Origin: Omphiscola glabra
Lineage: Eukaryota > Mollusca > Gastropoda > Lymnaeidae
Assembly: GCA_964017045.1 (NCBI GenBank)
Contig: OZ024804.1
Location: 26,948,348 to 27,012,347, forward strand
Direction: 5' to 3'
DNA length: 64,000 nucleotides
This document shows, piece by piece, positions 39,301-52,600 of the stretch. The notes below the pieces were generated by a model that did not search any database, was not told where the DNA came from, and was given only the letters and a program-made list of their open reading frames with translations. Made by a program: the position numbers and the translations under genes. Position 1 is the first letter of the stretch. Each line of letters begins with the position of its first letter.

Positions 39301-42300
39301 GTTGTTGTGTCTGAGCTGATGGGTAAGGAGGCAAGTTGACCATATGAAGGGGCCCTTGAATGGGAGTTCCAGGTGGACCAGACGATTCCCCCATCTGTAA
39401 ATGGTATGGTGTGCGCTGATCTGGAACCATTGCCTCCTGTTGTTAAAACAAAAAAAAGGCAAATTAATATAATATGTATTACTTCACTTTTATAAACAAC
39501 CTAATTTTGAACTGATTTGTCAATTTAGTGAAGAGAATAATATTTGTAATGAAGCTATTATTTCTTACACATCAGAGAAATTAAGACTCAAAATTTATTA
39601 ACAAACTTTATAATATGCTTATTATAATTCTAAAATTTTTGAAAGAATAACAATGACTTAAATGTGGGGATAGAGAAACACACAAAAGTGTGAGCAGTGA
39701 GGAAATATTAGTATCGCGATACAAGTTTGATTTGTTTCTTTCATCACATTCTTTCACCCGTTCATGCGTCGTAATCCAACCGAACCGAACACAAGTCACT
39801 TCTCCAAAAGCAATGTAAACTTTAATCCAGAAACATATATATCACGGACCTGTTTACTCTTACGATTTTGGCGTACAATGTATGATTTTGAGGTGTATAC
39901 ATTATATATACTGTATGTTTATTGTTTTAATTAAAATAATTTATTAAATGATTTTGTGATGATATTGTATGATTTTAAGAGTTTGAGGGTAAACAGGTCT
40001 GATATCAGGCTGTACAATATGAATCAAACACATGTATAATGCAGCTCGATATAAGTAGATGAATATAAGACAATATTTATCAACAATGTTCTCTCACCAA
40101 CTGCCAAATGAATGGCATGTACACCAAACACAGACAAAGCTTACAATAAATACAGTCACCATACACCACGAGCCTAAAGGCGGAAAAGCGTTTATTAACT
40201 AAACTAACACACGACACACTGTAATAACAAAACACAATTATTCTGTGCACAATTACTAGTGAATAACCATACTCAACAATTATTTCTTTTTTAATCATCA
40301 CCAAAAAGATTAAGAACCACTTTTCTAGACTGAGCTGATTTTGTTCTTATGGCTTCCCATTAATTAAATGAAAAAAAAATTGAAATTAAGCTTAATCGTT
40401 GACAATCTGCTGATGACAACTTTTAAAACCAAATTTTTGTTAAAGAGTGAAAATGATCAAGATTAGGTAAGGTTGAAGAGAAAGCAGTTACCTGAGGGGA
40501 GCTTACATATTGCTCTGAAAGAGGTTGTCTAGGCATGAAGTTGGGGAAGAATGGTGGACGGGGCCCTTGAGGATTCATGCCAGGCTGTGGTCCTCTCATA
40601 AAGCTGTGTGGTGATGGACCACAGAAGGGTGGTCGTGGTGGAAATCCTTCAATAGTTTCTAGAATTTAAAAACATATTTTACTATTAGAACAAGGTACAC
40701 AAAAAAAATTTCAAAGCAAATAAATAATGGTAAATATTTTTAAAAATAAATTTCTTTATGAGCATTTGGTAAAAAAAAAAAATTAATTAGAATTTTGCAG
40801 TAGCTCCTCTTGTATGTCATATATATATATATATATATATATACAGTAATAAACAAAAAATTTACATTGCTATTTCTAAATGTAAATGTTTTCTTTCATA
40901 CAATTTGCTTCCTCAAATTAACTATCCAGGAGAAAATATTTACAGTGACATGTTTGCAAAAAGCTAAATTTCAACATCCTTAGAGTATCAATTCTTGCTG
41001 ACTCTGGCATAACATTTCCATCAGATCTGGTCTGACTCAGCATTACTATAATAATTCACACTCTGATATTAAAAACATTATTTGTTTTAATATGATTGAG
41101 AAAATGTGGGGAAAATATGCCTCAGATGTAAACAATATAAATAAATCAACTAAAAAAACATAAGCAATGTATCAATTTTTTCCCCTTCAAATTCCAGGCA
41201 CCATTTCATTAACTTTTTTTAAAGCAGATTAAATTAAAATAAAATGTGCTAAGATGTACCTATTTATATTTAAAATGTTGTAATAAGATAATTTTGATTA
41301 AATGCTGTGATAAAGGTACCAGCTGGGACTACTATAGGAAATGGATCGGACTTTATGAAATATGTAAAAGTCACCAGCACGGGAAATCTTATTTTGTTTC
41401 AGTGGCACTTAATGTAGCTGCCGTCCAATGGGCAGACTACTTCACAGTTCACTTCCATGCACTGGTCCATTGAGAAGAAGGGACCTAAACTGCTCATACC
41501 TGGCCCGTCTTGCCACCCAGTGGAAGGCCCTGTCATCATTCTTTCAGCCTCTTCTTGTTTTTTAGCCATTCTTTGTTTAGTCTGTTGACCTAAGATCACA
41601 CGTAACTGCTGATGATGTATGTTACCTGGATTCTCACCTCCATCCTATAAGAATGAAAAACAGAAAGCAATGTCTGAAAAAAGGCTGGTAAATACAATAA
41701 TTGTTTTACATAACACCACATTTTAAAAAATGTGAATTCTTTAAGTAAATTTTTAATTTAAGTCTTCTTTTTAAATTACAAATAAAAAAATGACCAATCA
41801 TTTTTCTGTGTATTTTAAAGAGATTAAGACAAGCAAAAAACAAAGATAATTTTTTCTATAAAATGCCAGCCTTTACCATTCCTCACAAAACACAAATGGA
41901 GGAAAAAGTAATTTCTTGTAACAATTATAAAGTTACATTTTTTTTAAAGGAAAGTTTCAATTTAATTTGAAATTGAGGGAAATTAACACATAAACACAGG
42001 TAATGCAAACAAAGAAATATTATTTGTCACTAGTTGTTTATTGATTATTTAAAAGAAAATCATTTTGGGTTATGAGGAAATTTTGTATAATTTTAGGTTC
42101 AGAACTATTCAAATGATTATTAAGGAATATAAACCTGATGTCATTATACTCTATAAGTGGTCTGAAATTACTGCCACGCACTTATTGGCCCCGTCCCCCA
42201 AATGTTACTTTTGAAACAATATTCCAATGTATAATAATATACCTCAAATATAATTATAACTTTAAAAATTCCAAATCAAAGCCAGGATTTCTTTATTAAA

Positions 42301-45300
42301 TCTAAAATTAACTGATCAGCCTTAGAACATGCAAGATGCATCAAGATAAATACAATATATATATATATGCAGGGGGGGGGGGGTGAGAGGTAAAGGGTTC
42401 TCAATGTTAGCAAGGCACAAGATGAAATAACCACATGCAAGATATTCTAATGACATTCATCTCATACCATTGGGAGCATTCATGCAGTGTTAATAAAAGT
42501 TGCAAGGGTAACAATCATTAAGAGGGAGTTGAGATCTGTATGCACTGATTGCCATAATACCAGGTGTTCATGAAACATTTTCTTGGCACCTTATATATGG
42601 TGGCAATTGAGATCTGTTCCATGATAACTATATAGAGAAACATTATCCCATTATGAAGTAAGGAAAAAGCTTTTTATTAGATCAACAAAACAAAGCAAAG
42701 AATGTTTTGACTTTACCAGATTATTTTTTTTAAACATATATAAGAAAAAAACTTCTTCAAAATAAGCAATTAGCAAAATTTAAAAAAAAAAACATAAAAT
42801 AAGGATGGAAAAATATTTTAGCCAAATCATTCTTTGGTTTTGTTTTATTGTCAGCAAAGCATCATGATACTTCAAAACATTTTAGTTGATATCATTTAGC
42901 TTGATTGCAAACTTCTTCTCATCAACACCTTAACTGATACATTTTATTATTTTTATGTTCATTCACAACAATGGTAAAAGTGTTCTGATTTTGGGTTACC
43001 CATCCCCAGCAGCTGCTGACTATACTAATGAATTTCATTTAAGTTTCCCCACCCTGTAATCAGATATGAAAGGATTGGCAGTTGGAATTGGCAGACAGGG
43101 AGAATATAAATGGCATGCAGCCACTTAGAGTTGGCCTTACTTATGAGCAGAAAGGAACTTATAACTCGGTCATTTTCACCTTCCCTGCCAGACGAAACCC
43201 CAACTTATTTACTCCTCAATCCTTTATTATTTTTTTCTAACAAAGTCCAGAAAATATTTTTCAAATCATTTTAACTTGACATGATATGGAGTAATTATTT
43301 CCAATTATTTCTTATCTCAGATATCTCTATGATGCCTTTAATTATTTTTAGTTACCTTTTAAAAATCAATTGCCAAGAATGTTTAAAAAGAAAAAATTTA
43401 AGATGTATAAGAGTTAAATATTTTAATGTTAGTTCTTCCATCTGTTTTAAAAGGAATTTACAATCTAGAACTTCTTTTTTTCTTCTTTAATAAACTAAAT
43501 TTTTCATTCCTAAACTGGTTTGATTTGTCTTCCTTTAACTGATATGTCATCCTTTTCCCCCAAACATTAGCCATGCAGTATAATCAAAGCACATATTATA
43601 TACCAGTGAAACATATAGTTTGTTGGAACTGAATACAGATACTAACAAGAACTGTCCAAACAAATTGCAGAGATAAAGAGGGATGTGGGATAGTGTTTGC
43701 ATGTGTTTGTGTGTGGGAGGGGGTGGGTATGAGATTGCCCATAAGCAATATGACAATGTCGTATTCCTGAAAAGCATGCCAGAAGTTATTAGCATTTACA
43801 GTGCTGACATTGGATTCATTCATTCAATCCTTTTATATAATAAACATTAGACCTTTATTTCTATTTGGAAATTATCATCAGTGAATTTACTTTATCATTT
43901 GTTAAAATAATTTCTATTTTTTAAAAAACATAAATATTTCCTGGCAAAGACTTTAAACAGTCTTGATTCTTCTTAACATTTAATAATAATCACAACGCCA
44001 AAAAAGCTGATTTACGTTAATTAAACTGAAAGTGCTTTATTTATACACTTTGATCACATTACGTATTTAATAAAAAATAATGGATTATACAGTGCCAAGG
44101 TTAAATTTTAAACAATTTAAGACCCTTTACATAAACAAAAAAAATTAAAAATGCCAACCCATGCATTAATAGATGACATTTTTATGTGACTTTTCCACTC
44201 TCTTAAAATAGGTTAACTAATCACACACAAACACACACCAAAAAAAGAAAAAAGAAAAGAGACTGGTTAAGCATAAACTGAGTAAATAAGGCAAGCACAG
44301 ATTATTTTGTTTCACTTATTGGTCAAGGTTGGTACATGTCAGGTTCAGGAGTTCGTGGGTCAAAGGTTAAAGGGTTAGCTGGGTTTTGGGTGCCACAGAC
44401 TTACCGGGTAGTTAAGCATGAAAGGGAAAGCCCATGGCGACCGAGGTAATAGATTGTTACGCCTGAGGGCCATCTCAATAGGCCTCTGATGCTAAGGCAA
44501 AGTGGTGAGTAACAAACACACAGATGTTTATATAGATATAATATTAGTAAACAAACAAAAGAACAGAGAATGAAAAAAAAAGACAGTTGAAAGATAGAAA
44601 AAGTACTGATTTAATTAAATGAGCATTAAAGAAATCACCACAAACAAAATTTAAAAATGTGAGAAAAAACGTGTTGGGTGCCGTTGCTTCCTGTTATAAG
44701 CTTGTCGTGCAGTTTTAAAAATGCCTAATATTTCTGCAATGTGAGTTATCAAATTTTCTTATGACTTAGTATTCCTATATTACGCCTTTTTTAAATATTA
44801 ACAACCCCCTTTTTTTAAACGATGAATGCAATAAGCTAAATGAAAGGTATTTATTTTTTAATAGATCTGTTCGTATTTTTCATCTTAAAGCTTTTTTATA
44901 AGAATATGGAACTTTAAATTTTTTTCTCAATGTCTATAATAGGGATCTCAAACTCAATGAGGCCTCCAGTTTATTTGGTCCTCCCAGGTTTATTCTATTG
45001 CCCGCAAAATGATTTGTGTTGCATACTGTGATATTTGAGAGCTACTTTTAAGGTCATAATACTACCGAGTGGTAGGACATTAAATTATCGTCTTTGATTG
45101 CCTAACTGATAGCCTTAATTTGAGACCAGACTGGACTTTTATCATCTCCTTATTAACAATTGGAAGAAGTAACAAATCAACCATAAAAAAAAACATTAGT
45201 TCATTTAATGTAAAACATTTCTTGAATAAATAAAGTGAAATTAAAAATTCTTGAATTTGCACTTGCAAAACAACTTTATTTTTACTTTCAAGAGCCACGC

Positions 45301-46594
45301 TTTTACAATCCAAATTGGCCAAGTAATGTCTCACACGCAGCTGGGAAATCATAAGAAAACATTTCCAATATTTGCATATCCTTGATTAAAGAGCAAGCTA
45401 TTTAAAACTTTTTAAGGGAATTATTTAAATAGTTGTTGTAAAAGGATCATTCAATAAGGTCAAGTTACCTATAATACATTTTTCTGAATTGTGGTTGTTA
45501 AATCTAAAATCCCCTTTTTTTTTAATTTATAAAAAAATAATTATGTTTATGTCATTAATCTACTGAAATGTTAATCTCCTAGAAAAAAATCTAGTATAAA
45601 AAGAAATTATCAGGAAAATAAAAACAACAACAAAGAAGCATTCTCATTCAAGGCAACAATCAATTCAGGTGACACTTCAACTGACTTGATGTTAGTTCAC
45701 ACACACACAAACAGCAAGCCTAGTAGTAGACATTCAGTCATTGCTTTGTACTGTTTGTAGCAGTAAATATTGTTATAGTGTGTAAAACATTGGTTACAGC
45801 TCAGCACAAACTCTAAATCTAATACTAGCCAATTGACTTGGGGTTTTTATTATTTCTGAAACTACTGATACAGCTCATGAGGGGTTCTTCCAGAATACAT
45901 GTTCTAGGGCTCCTCAATTTTTCTTCTGTTAATACTTGTTTACATGCAGTGCAAAATATGAAGCAAATTTAGTAATGCTAACTTTTAAAAAATCTAAATA
46001 TTATAACTGTTAATATCTCGGCTCATTTGAGATGAAGGTTTAGAAAATTACTGGAGCACATGGTGCTCCAATAAAAAATACTTAAAACCCACATATTGTT
46101 TAAATGTAAGAACAACATTAAAGATTACATATATTTTAAAAAAATGAGAGATAGGACAACTAGACTGGCTTTAGATCTGTTCAACAATAGGGGGAGAAAA
46201 AAAGACTACAAAAGCAAGTAAATATATCTTTTTCTTTTCATTTTCAAAATAGAGGTATGCCATTAAATAAACACTAAAGCTTTGAGAAAAGAATAACATT
46301 GAAATTTTAAGAAAATAAAATGAAATGCCAAAGTTTTCAGACCAATAAACTGTATATGGCTTATATATTAGCTTCTAGAAAAAATAATTATTGGGAAATG
46401 TTTTTGTGAACATCTCTTCTTAACAAAAGAAAACGTTTTTAAAAAAAAAATGAAAAAAAAAAACGTGAAAATGTTACTTAAAAGTAACTGATAGTCTTTT
46501 CATACAATTATTCACAACTCTGCCTAACAATTTAAAGGCCTGATAAATAAACTATATGTGTGATCTACAATATAGCCCATGTAATTAGAACCAG

Positions 46595-46648
<54 letters not shown>

Positions 46649-49600
46649 AACAGACATATTCTAGTACTTTTGCCTAGTTATTTGTCTTCATATTTTGATT
46701 TCATAAAAATTGAACATGTTAGGATTATGCCCATCATTCAGCAATCTTGATACTAATTTTTTTTTATCCTCTCCGCTTTAAAAAAGAAGCATTTGCTACA
46801 ATTCAATTTAATGACATGCACCTGCAGTCATGGGTACATATCCACCCACTAGAAATATACTAAAAAATATTTATCTGTTAATTTATGATATCCATTGCAG
46901 GGACTAAGATCTTCAAAGTGGACACTTCCCTTACACAGCTGTTGGTGTGCCATAATATGCTTAACAAGTTGACATTTTCAACTATTTCTTTTCTTATTTA
47001 TTCATATCATTCAGCACTGCAGTGGTAAACAGTGATTTTACAATTGTTGCTGTTCAAAATGTTTTAATTTTTTTCTTCTAAAAAAGTTATTATGGGCAAC
47101 TTCCTATTAGGATATGAGATGTGAACAAATGAAAAGAGATAATATAAAATATTCAAACAGTAAAGATTCTTACCTCTGATAGTTGCATGGGCATCCTCCC
47201 CCCTCGGTACATCTGCATAGTGTCAGGTCCCACTTCTCCCATGGGGTGATGCATAGGCTGATCCATTTGTGGCCGAGGGGTGCCCATTTGCATGCTGTAA
47301 GGATCTGGCAGACTGTTGGATCTAACCAGGGGGTGTCTAATGAATTTAAGTGAAGCTATGTTATAATTGTTTTGGTCATATTTCTTGTGGAGATGAAGTT
47401 CATGCAGTTAACATTATTTCAAAACTATCATTTTCACAATTGACAGACATATTTTTTTGTGATTCAACATCTATGAATGGAGAGTTTTAGAAAAAATTAA
47501 CATTTCAATATTTACCTGAATGTTGGATCCGACATTCTTACGGGAGAACCAGGGTATGGTGACCCCTGTCCAGGACCAATGGATGTGGGAGTCAGTGGGG
47601 GTCTCATCTGAGGAGAACCCCCAGGAAACATATCCCCTCTCTGTCGGGCAGGGTTGAAGGGGTCAGGCGTCAGTGGACCAGGAGAGATAAATGGATCGTC
47701 CTGCTGTGCTGGTGTCTGTGGCGTGTTGGGTGGAAATGCATAGGGATCTACTGAAGATCTGGGCTGGTTGGAATCTCCAAGGGGATTAGAGGCATCTGCT
47801 GTGCCAGGCATGCTTATACGGGGTCCAGGACCTAAAGAGCGATGGCAGTGACCAAAATATACTATCAATAAATAATAATAAAGATTATATCTCCTAAATA
47901 AGTATTTGCACAATATTACATAGAGTTTTTATTTTACAGTAATGAGATCTTGAATGCGTGAAATAATAAGGCATATTAAACTGTTATTTAGGTTTTAAAC
48001 CAGGAAACAGGTAACACCCTAGGGTGCCTTATTAATGTTCCAATGGTGACACAAAACTGAAGAAAAAAAAAGGCTTTAAACAAAATAATAGAAAGAAGGG
48101 CTTAACAGGGTGCAGTTTTTTTACACTGGGTCCAGGTATTTTGAGAAAATACCCGGTGGGTCCCAGTGTTACAAAAAAAAGTTCACTTCTTATTCTCAAT
48201 ATATGTCAGCCTTTAAACAATAGGCTACAGACTGTCCTACACCATACCTGTGGCTCTTTATTGATTAATATGATAGTCACCTCCCCTAAAGAAAAAAATC
48301 AACCTTTTTACCAGAATTCAACAGTACCGTATGAATTCGCTGCGTGACACAACTTTTTTTTTACTCAGTACTAATAGTATAAAACATGTGGAGGGGTGAT
48401 TGTGTGGTGGTGTGTGTGTTTTTTTGCTGTGTTTTGAAGAGGAAGCCGCCGTACCAGAAGCAAAATATACATAAGAGATTTAAAAAATAAGAATTTATGG
48501 CTTGCTGAATTGCCAATATTTTTAACATATGTCTAAAAATGTGACCAAACTTACCTTGCAGCCTTCTTGGTCCTCCCATAAAAATATCCTGACCAGGTGT
48601 TGGGGGACCTTGAGCAAACATTTCTGAATTAGGTCTTACACGAGGCCCCATCCCAGGGGCCGTAAACAATCCTTCATCATCACGGGGGCTGGATGCCCCA
48701 AATGCTTGGACTCCAGGCAGTCTATGAGATGGCCTAGGGATGGGCCTAGTCTGTGCTGATGAAAAAGGATCAGACTGACTGGGTGATGGAAAAGCGTAAG
48801 GGTCCTGAGACATACCCGAAGTTGGTGGTGAAAACACCTGGTCATTTTGAGAACCTTGATGTTCTTGGGGGGCTGGTGCGCCTGCTGGCTTGCTACCATC
48901 CTCTTGCCATGACAGTCTCGGGTAGTGACTAGTACCGGGATGAGGGCTCATGACAGGACTAGAAACTATGAGATGTAATAATAAGAATGCCAATTGGTCA
49001 TTAGGCAGATTAAAAGATCTAAAGTATCTGTGTATACAAGTGAGGTGAAGCTTTATAAGAAAAATTACAAAGTTAATAGCTTTAAATCCACATAACTGCA
49101 ATATTATTTCAAGGCAATATTATTTCAAGTTGTCATTCACAACGCTAAAGCTCTTCACTTTTATTAACTTATTTATGACTACTACCCAACTTCCCATCAA
49201 TACAGCAATGACAGATCAGAGAAAGATGCTACAAAAAAAGACACTGAGCAAAAGACACAATCCTACCATCCGGATAGTGTTCCCCAGGAGGTAGCGGTGG
49301 GGGAGCTGGAGGTGGAGGCATGGCCTCACTGTCCTGCTGTTTCTGGATCTCCTGCCGTCTCTGTAACTCCTGGGTAACCTGCTGGCAGTAACGTAAATCT
49401 TTTTTTTATAAAGCTTATTAAATAAAATAAATCATTCTACTCAAAGCTCACACAAGTAAAATCAATGAAGTCTGAAGGCAATTTAAATTGTTCATTTTCA
49501 AGTTTAACTTCTGCATATTAGACAAAAAGGGAACTACCCCCCCCCCCCCCCCCAACACCCCCACCCCACTTGGACAATTTTAAAATTGCTTGATCATATT

Positions 49601-52600
49601 TGGGACACCATTTTTTTTATGACTTTGCTCTATATTTGTGCTCTTAAAAAATAATATTGCCATATATGATTATCATCTACAAAGTTAAGAATTCCTGACA
49701 TTTAAATGCACTAATATAATGCAACACTAAATGTATAAAATTCTTAGCATTGTTCTAAAAATGTATGTATATGCCAAACTTCATTAATATTCCTTGTTCA
49801 ACTTATTATTACAATGGATTTACACTTCATAACACTACACATACTGTCTAATAAAAAATATCAATTAAATATTTGCAAGCTTTCTGATTCTTATGGGTTC
49901 TTTAAATTACACTGTAAAATAATGTTTTAGAAAGTATTTAAAAAATCCACAGTAGATGATTAGAGGATCTTTGGTACATGCCAAATAAAAATTCATTTTT
50001 AAAAATTACTCTTCATTTGTAATAATAAAAACTTCCTAGGGAATATAATTTCATGCAAAATATTTTTTTTTTTCAATTGAGAAGTGTATTGAGTTTCCAT
50101 TTATTAGCTGAGATCAGAGATCAACTGAATTGGCCTGGGTTCACTGTGTAAATATGTGAACAGTAAAAAAAAAACTTACTGCATATAAAAAAAATCATAA
50201 TTTAAAATTTTATTTTTAAATTTTTCAAAAATGCAACATAACCGGCTGAATTTTTTATTTAAAAAAATTAGCTATAATTTCTAGTATAGATTTTGTTAGT
50301 AGTTATTAAACAGGTAGCAACAGTTATTCAAGAGTTGACTACGTTTCTAAATAAGATGAGCAATGTTGAAAAACTCAAGTCACATTAAAAACTAATTAAT
50401 AATGCAGAATTAGTAAAAGAATTTATCTTGCTATTGAAAGTAAAATACAAAACTTCCTTCCAATGCTTTTTTAAAAAAATACTTTTTAGCAGACAATAAA
50501 ATATAAATCATCCTTTTAAAGGAAAGAACATCTTTATTTAAATGTTTAAGGAAAACATTTTTCCTAATTATTAACGTTTGGATTCATCCACACAAAAGAG
50601 CCATTTTTTAAAGAAAAATAATAAATAATAATTTATATTAACATGCACAGAAGAGTTAGTGAGTTAGCAAGTTAAAAGTGTCTCTCTGCAAAAAATGACC
50701 AACTCTGAGTATCCTGGGTAAGGAACAGCTATAAATCTATCAAACCAGTTGCGAGCACGTCACAATTTTGTGTTAGTTTTACTTGCATTTAATGAGTGAT
50801 TTCAACTCAACCTACATTTTTGGACTTTATGGCAGCTTTTTTCTGTAAGATACAGACAGAACAAACATCAAACATATACAGATGACTGGAGAATACTGGA
50901 CCAGATTTATTGCATTATTTGTCCTCAATAATTACATCTGCTAAACTTTTGGCATCTATTTGGTTTAAATCACTGAACAACAATTAGATAATCATTTTAA
51001 ATTTAATATCATTAAGATTTATGATATAATGGTTCCATTCAATTTCAAAATCTTTAATGTAGTGGACATGCAGGATGGGAAAGACATGACCTGTGACAAA
51101 ATTGTCTGAAATCTTGTAAATAAGAAAGGTGAACGTGTCAAATTCCACCCCATCTAATTTTCTAAGAAGAAATTTTAAAAAAATGAATGGTATAAAGAGC
51201 ACAATTAATCTGTTTTTCTTTTAAAAAATGTCATCGTATAGTATGCTATTTTAAGTAAGGGACACACAACCCAATATTGAAGCAGAAATTAAATACTCTT
51301 GTCCCCTTTGTTAAATTTTGAAAAGCTAGTCTATTAAATGGCTTGTAAAATAAATTATCTGCACTTCACTGTACAACAATTTCAGTCTCAATAAATTTTT
51401 GACATGCATTATACAAAAAAAAAAATTATCAGGAAATTTTGCCACACATTGCCATATCAAATCCAAAAAGTTGCAATCATTTTGACAAGACAATAGGGTA
51501 GGAAAAGCAAACGAACCAATAATTTTATCATAACACTGACACAATTTTCTTTTTAAATTTTTTTAACTTGTTTCACTTAGGGTAAAGGTTAAACTAAGGA
51601 ATGTACTTTACACTGGAGAGATAACAGCAAGCAATATATACATATATATTTACATATGTGAGTTTTTTTATTTAAACAGGATGTGGGGGTGATGAATATA
51701 TGAGATTGCAGTATTATTTAATGGCACTTATCAATAGGACATAGCAGTATAAACAATTGAACATTATAGATTCAACTACAGACCAAAAATTTATATCCAA
51801 GAAATTATTTGTGTTGTTTTATTAAGTATTTAACCTGAAGCATGGGAAACAACAAAAGTTGACTTTAAATGTGATAAATAAATTTAAAGAGGTTAAAACC
51901 ATTTCCCAATATGAAAGGTATTAGTTTTTTCTCATTGAGAAGAAGGAAAATTAAAGCAATGTTGTTAGATAATATAAAAGCTGGCTGAGAAAGCAGAGTT
52001 ATTATTTTAAACTGGGCCCTTTATTCTTCTAAGAGTCACTGGGATTTCTTCTACAAGACCCAATTTTATTTGCATGAGTTGTAGTGTAAGAGGTAAAAGA
52101 GAGAGCAAATATTTCATGTCTTACCTTCTGAGCTTTTTGAACACGACTGCTTGTTCTGTTTTTGCGGGCCTTAGACTGTGAAATAATTTACTCAGTTATC
52201 GAATGTACCTGATACATTTTTTCCTGATATCAAACAAGAGAGGTCCTAAAGAGCTATTATTTAAATGAAGTGTAGAAATTTAATTAGAACCTGCAGAACT
52301 CATATTTGAACCCAAATATTTTTTTTTTAAATGAAAAATGAAACTGTTCAGCTCTATGAGGTAGTATTATCAATGTAGTTTAACTGCATGCCCCCATATT
52401 GAACAACACCCTCCCCAATGATTTTAAAGAAAGTTTCCATCAAATAAGACATTTTAAAAATAATAAGTCTCTATCAAAGAAATATTACATGATGATCTAT
52501 TATAATTGCAAACCAACATTTTTAATAACTGAAACAAGATGGTCTAAACTACTGCTGGTTGCAAGGCTCTATAAATGTATAGCTAAGGAAAATAATAAAT

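Larger units (their letters stand above)
44492..47173 (-). other. Large intron between exons 21 and 22
   Basis: 2,682 bp, AT-rich, containing the weak hAT remnant near 44930 and the poly-A run near 46600. No exon candidate seen. Confidence 0.75.

Noticed and set aside
43547..43823. 75-82-codon minus-strand frames near a GT-rich patch
   Set aside because: Composition is random intron; no acceptor/donor pair fits the phase between exons 22 and 23.
45080..45352. 90-codon minus-strand open frame ([14 protein letters not shown])
   Set aside because: It lies in a 2.7-kb intron next to a weak hAT-like end. I could not place it in any family with confidence, so it is not listed as a gene.
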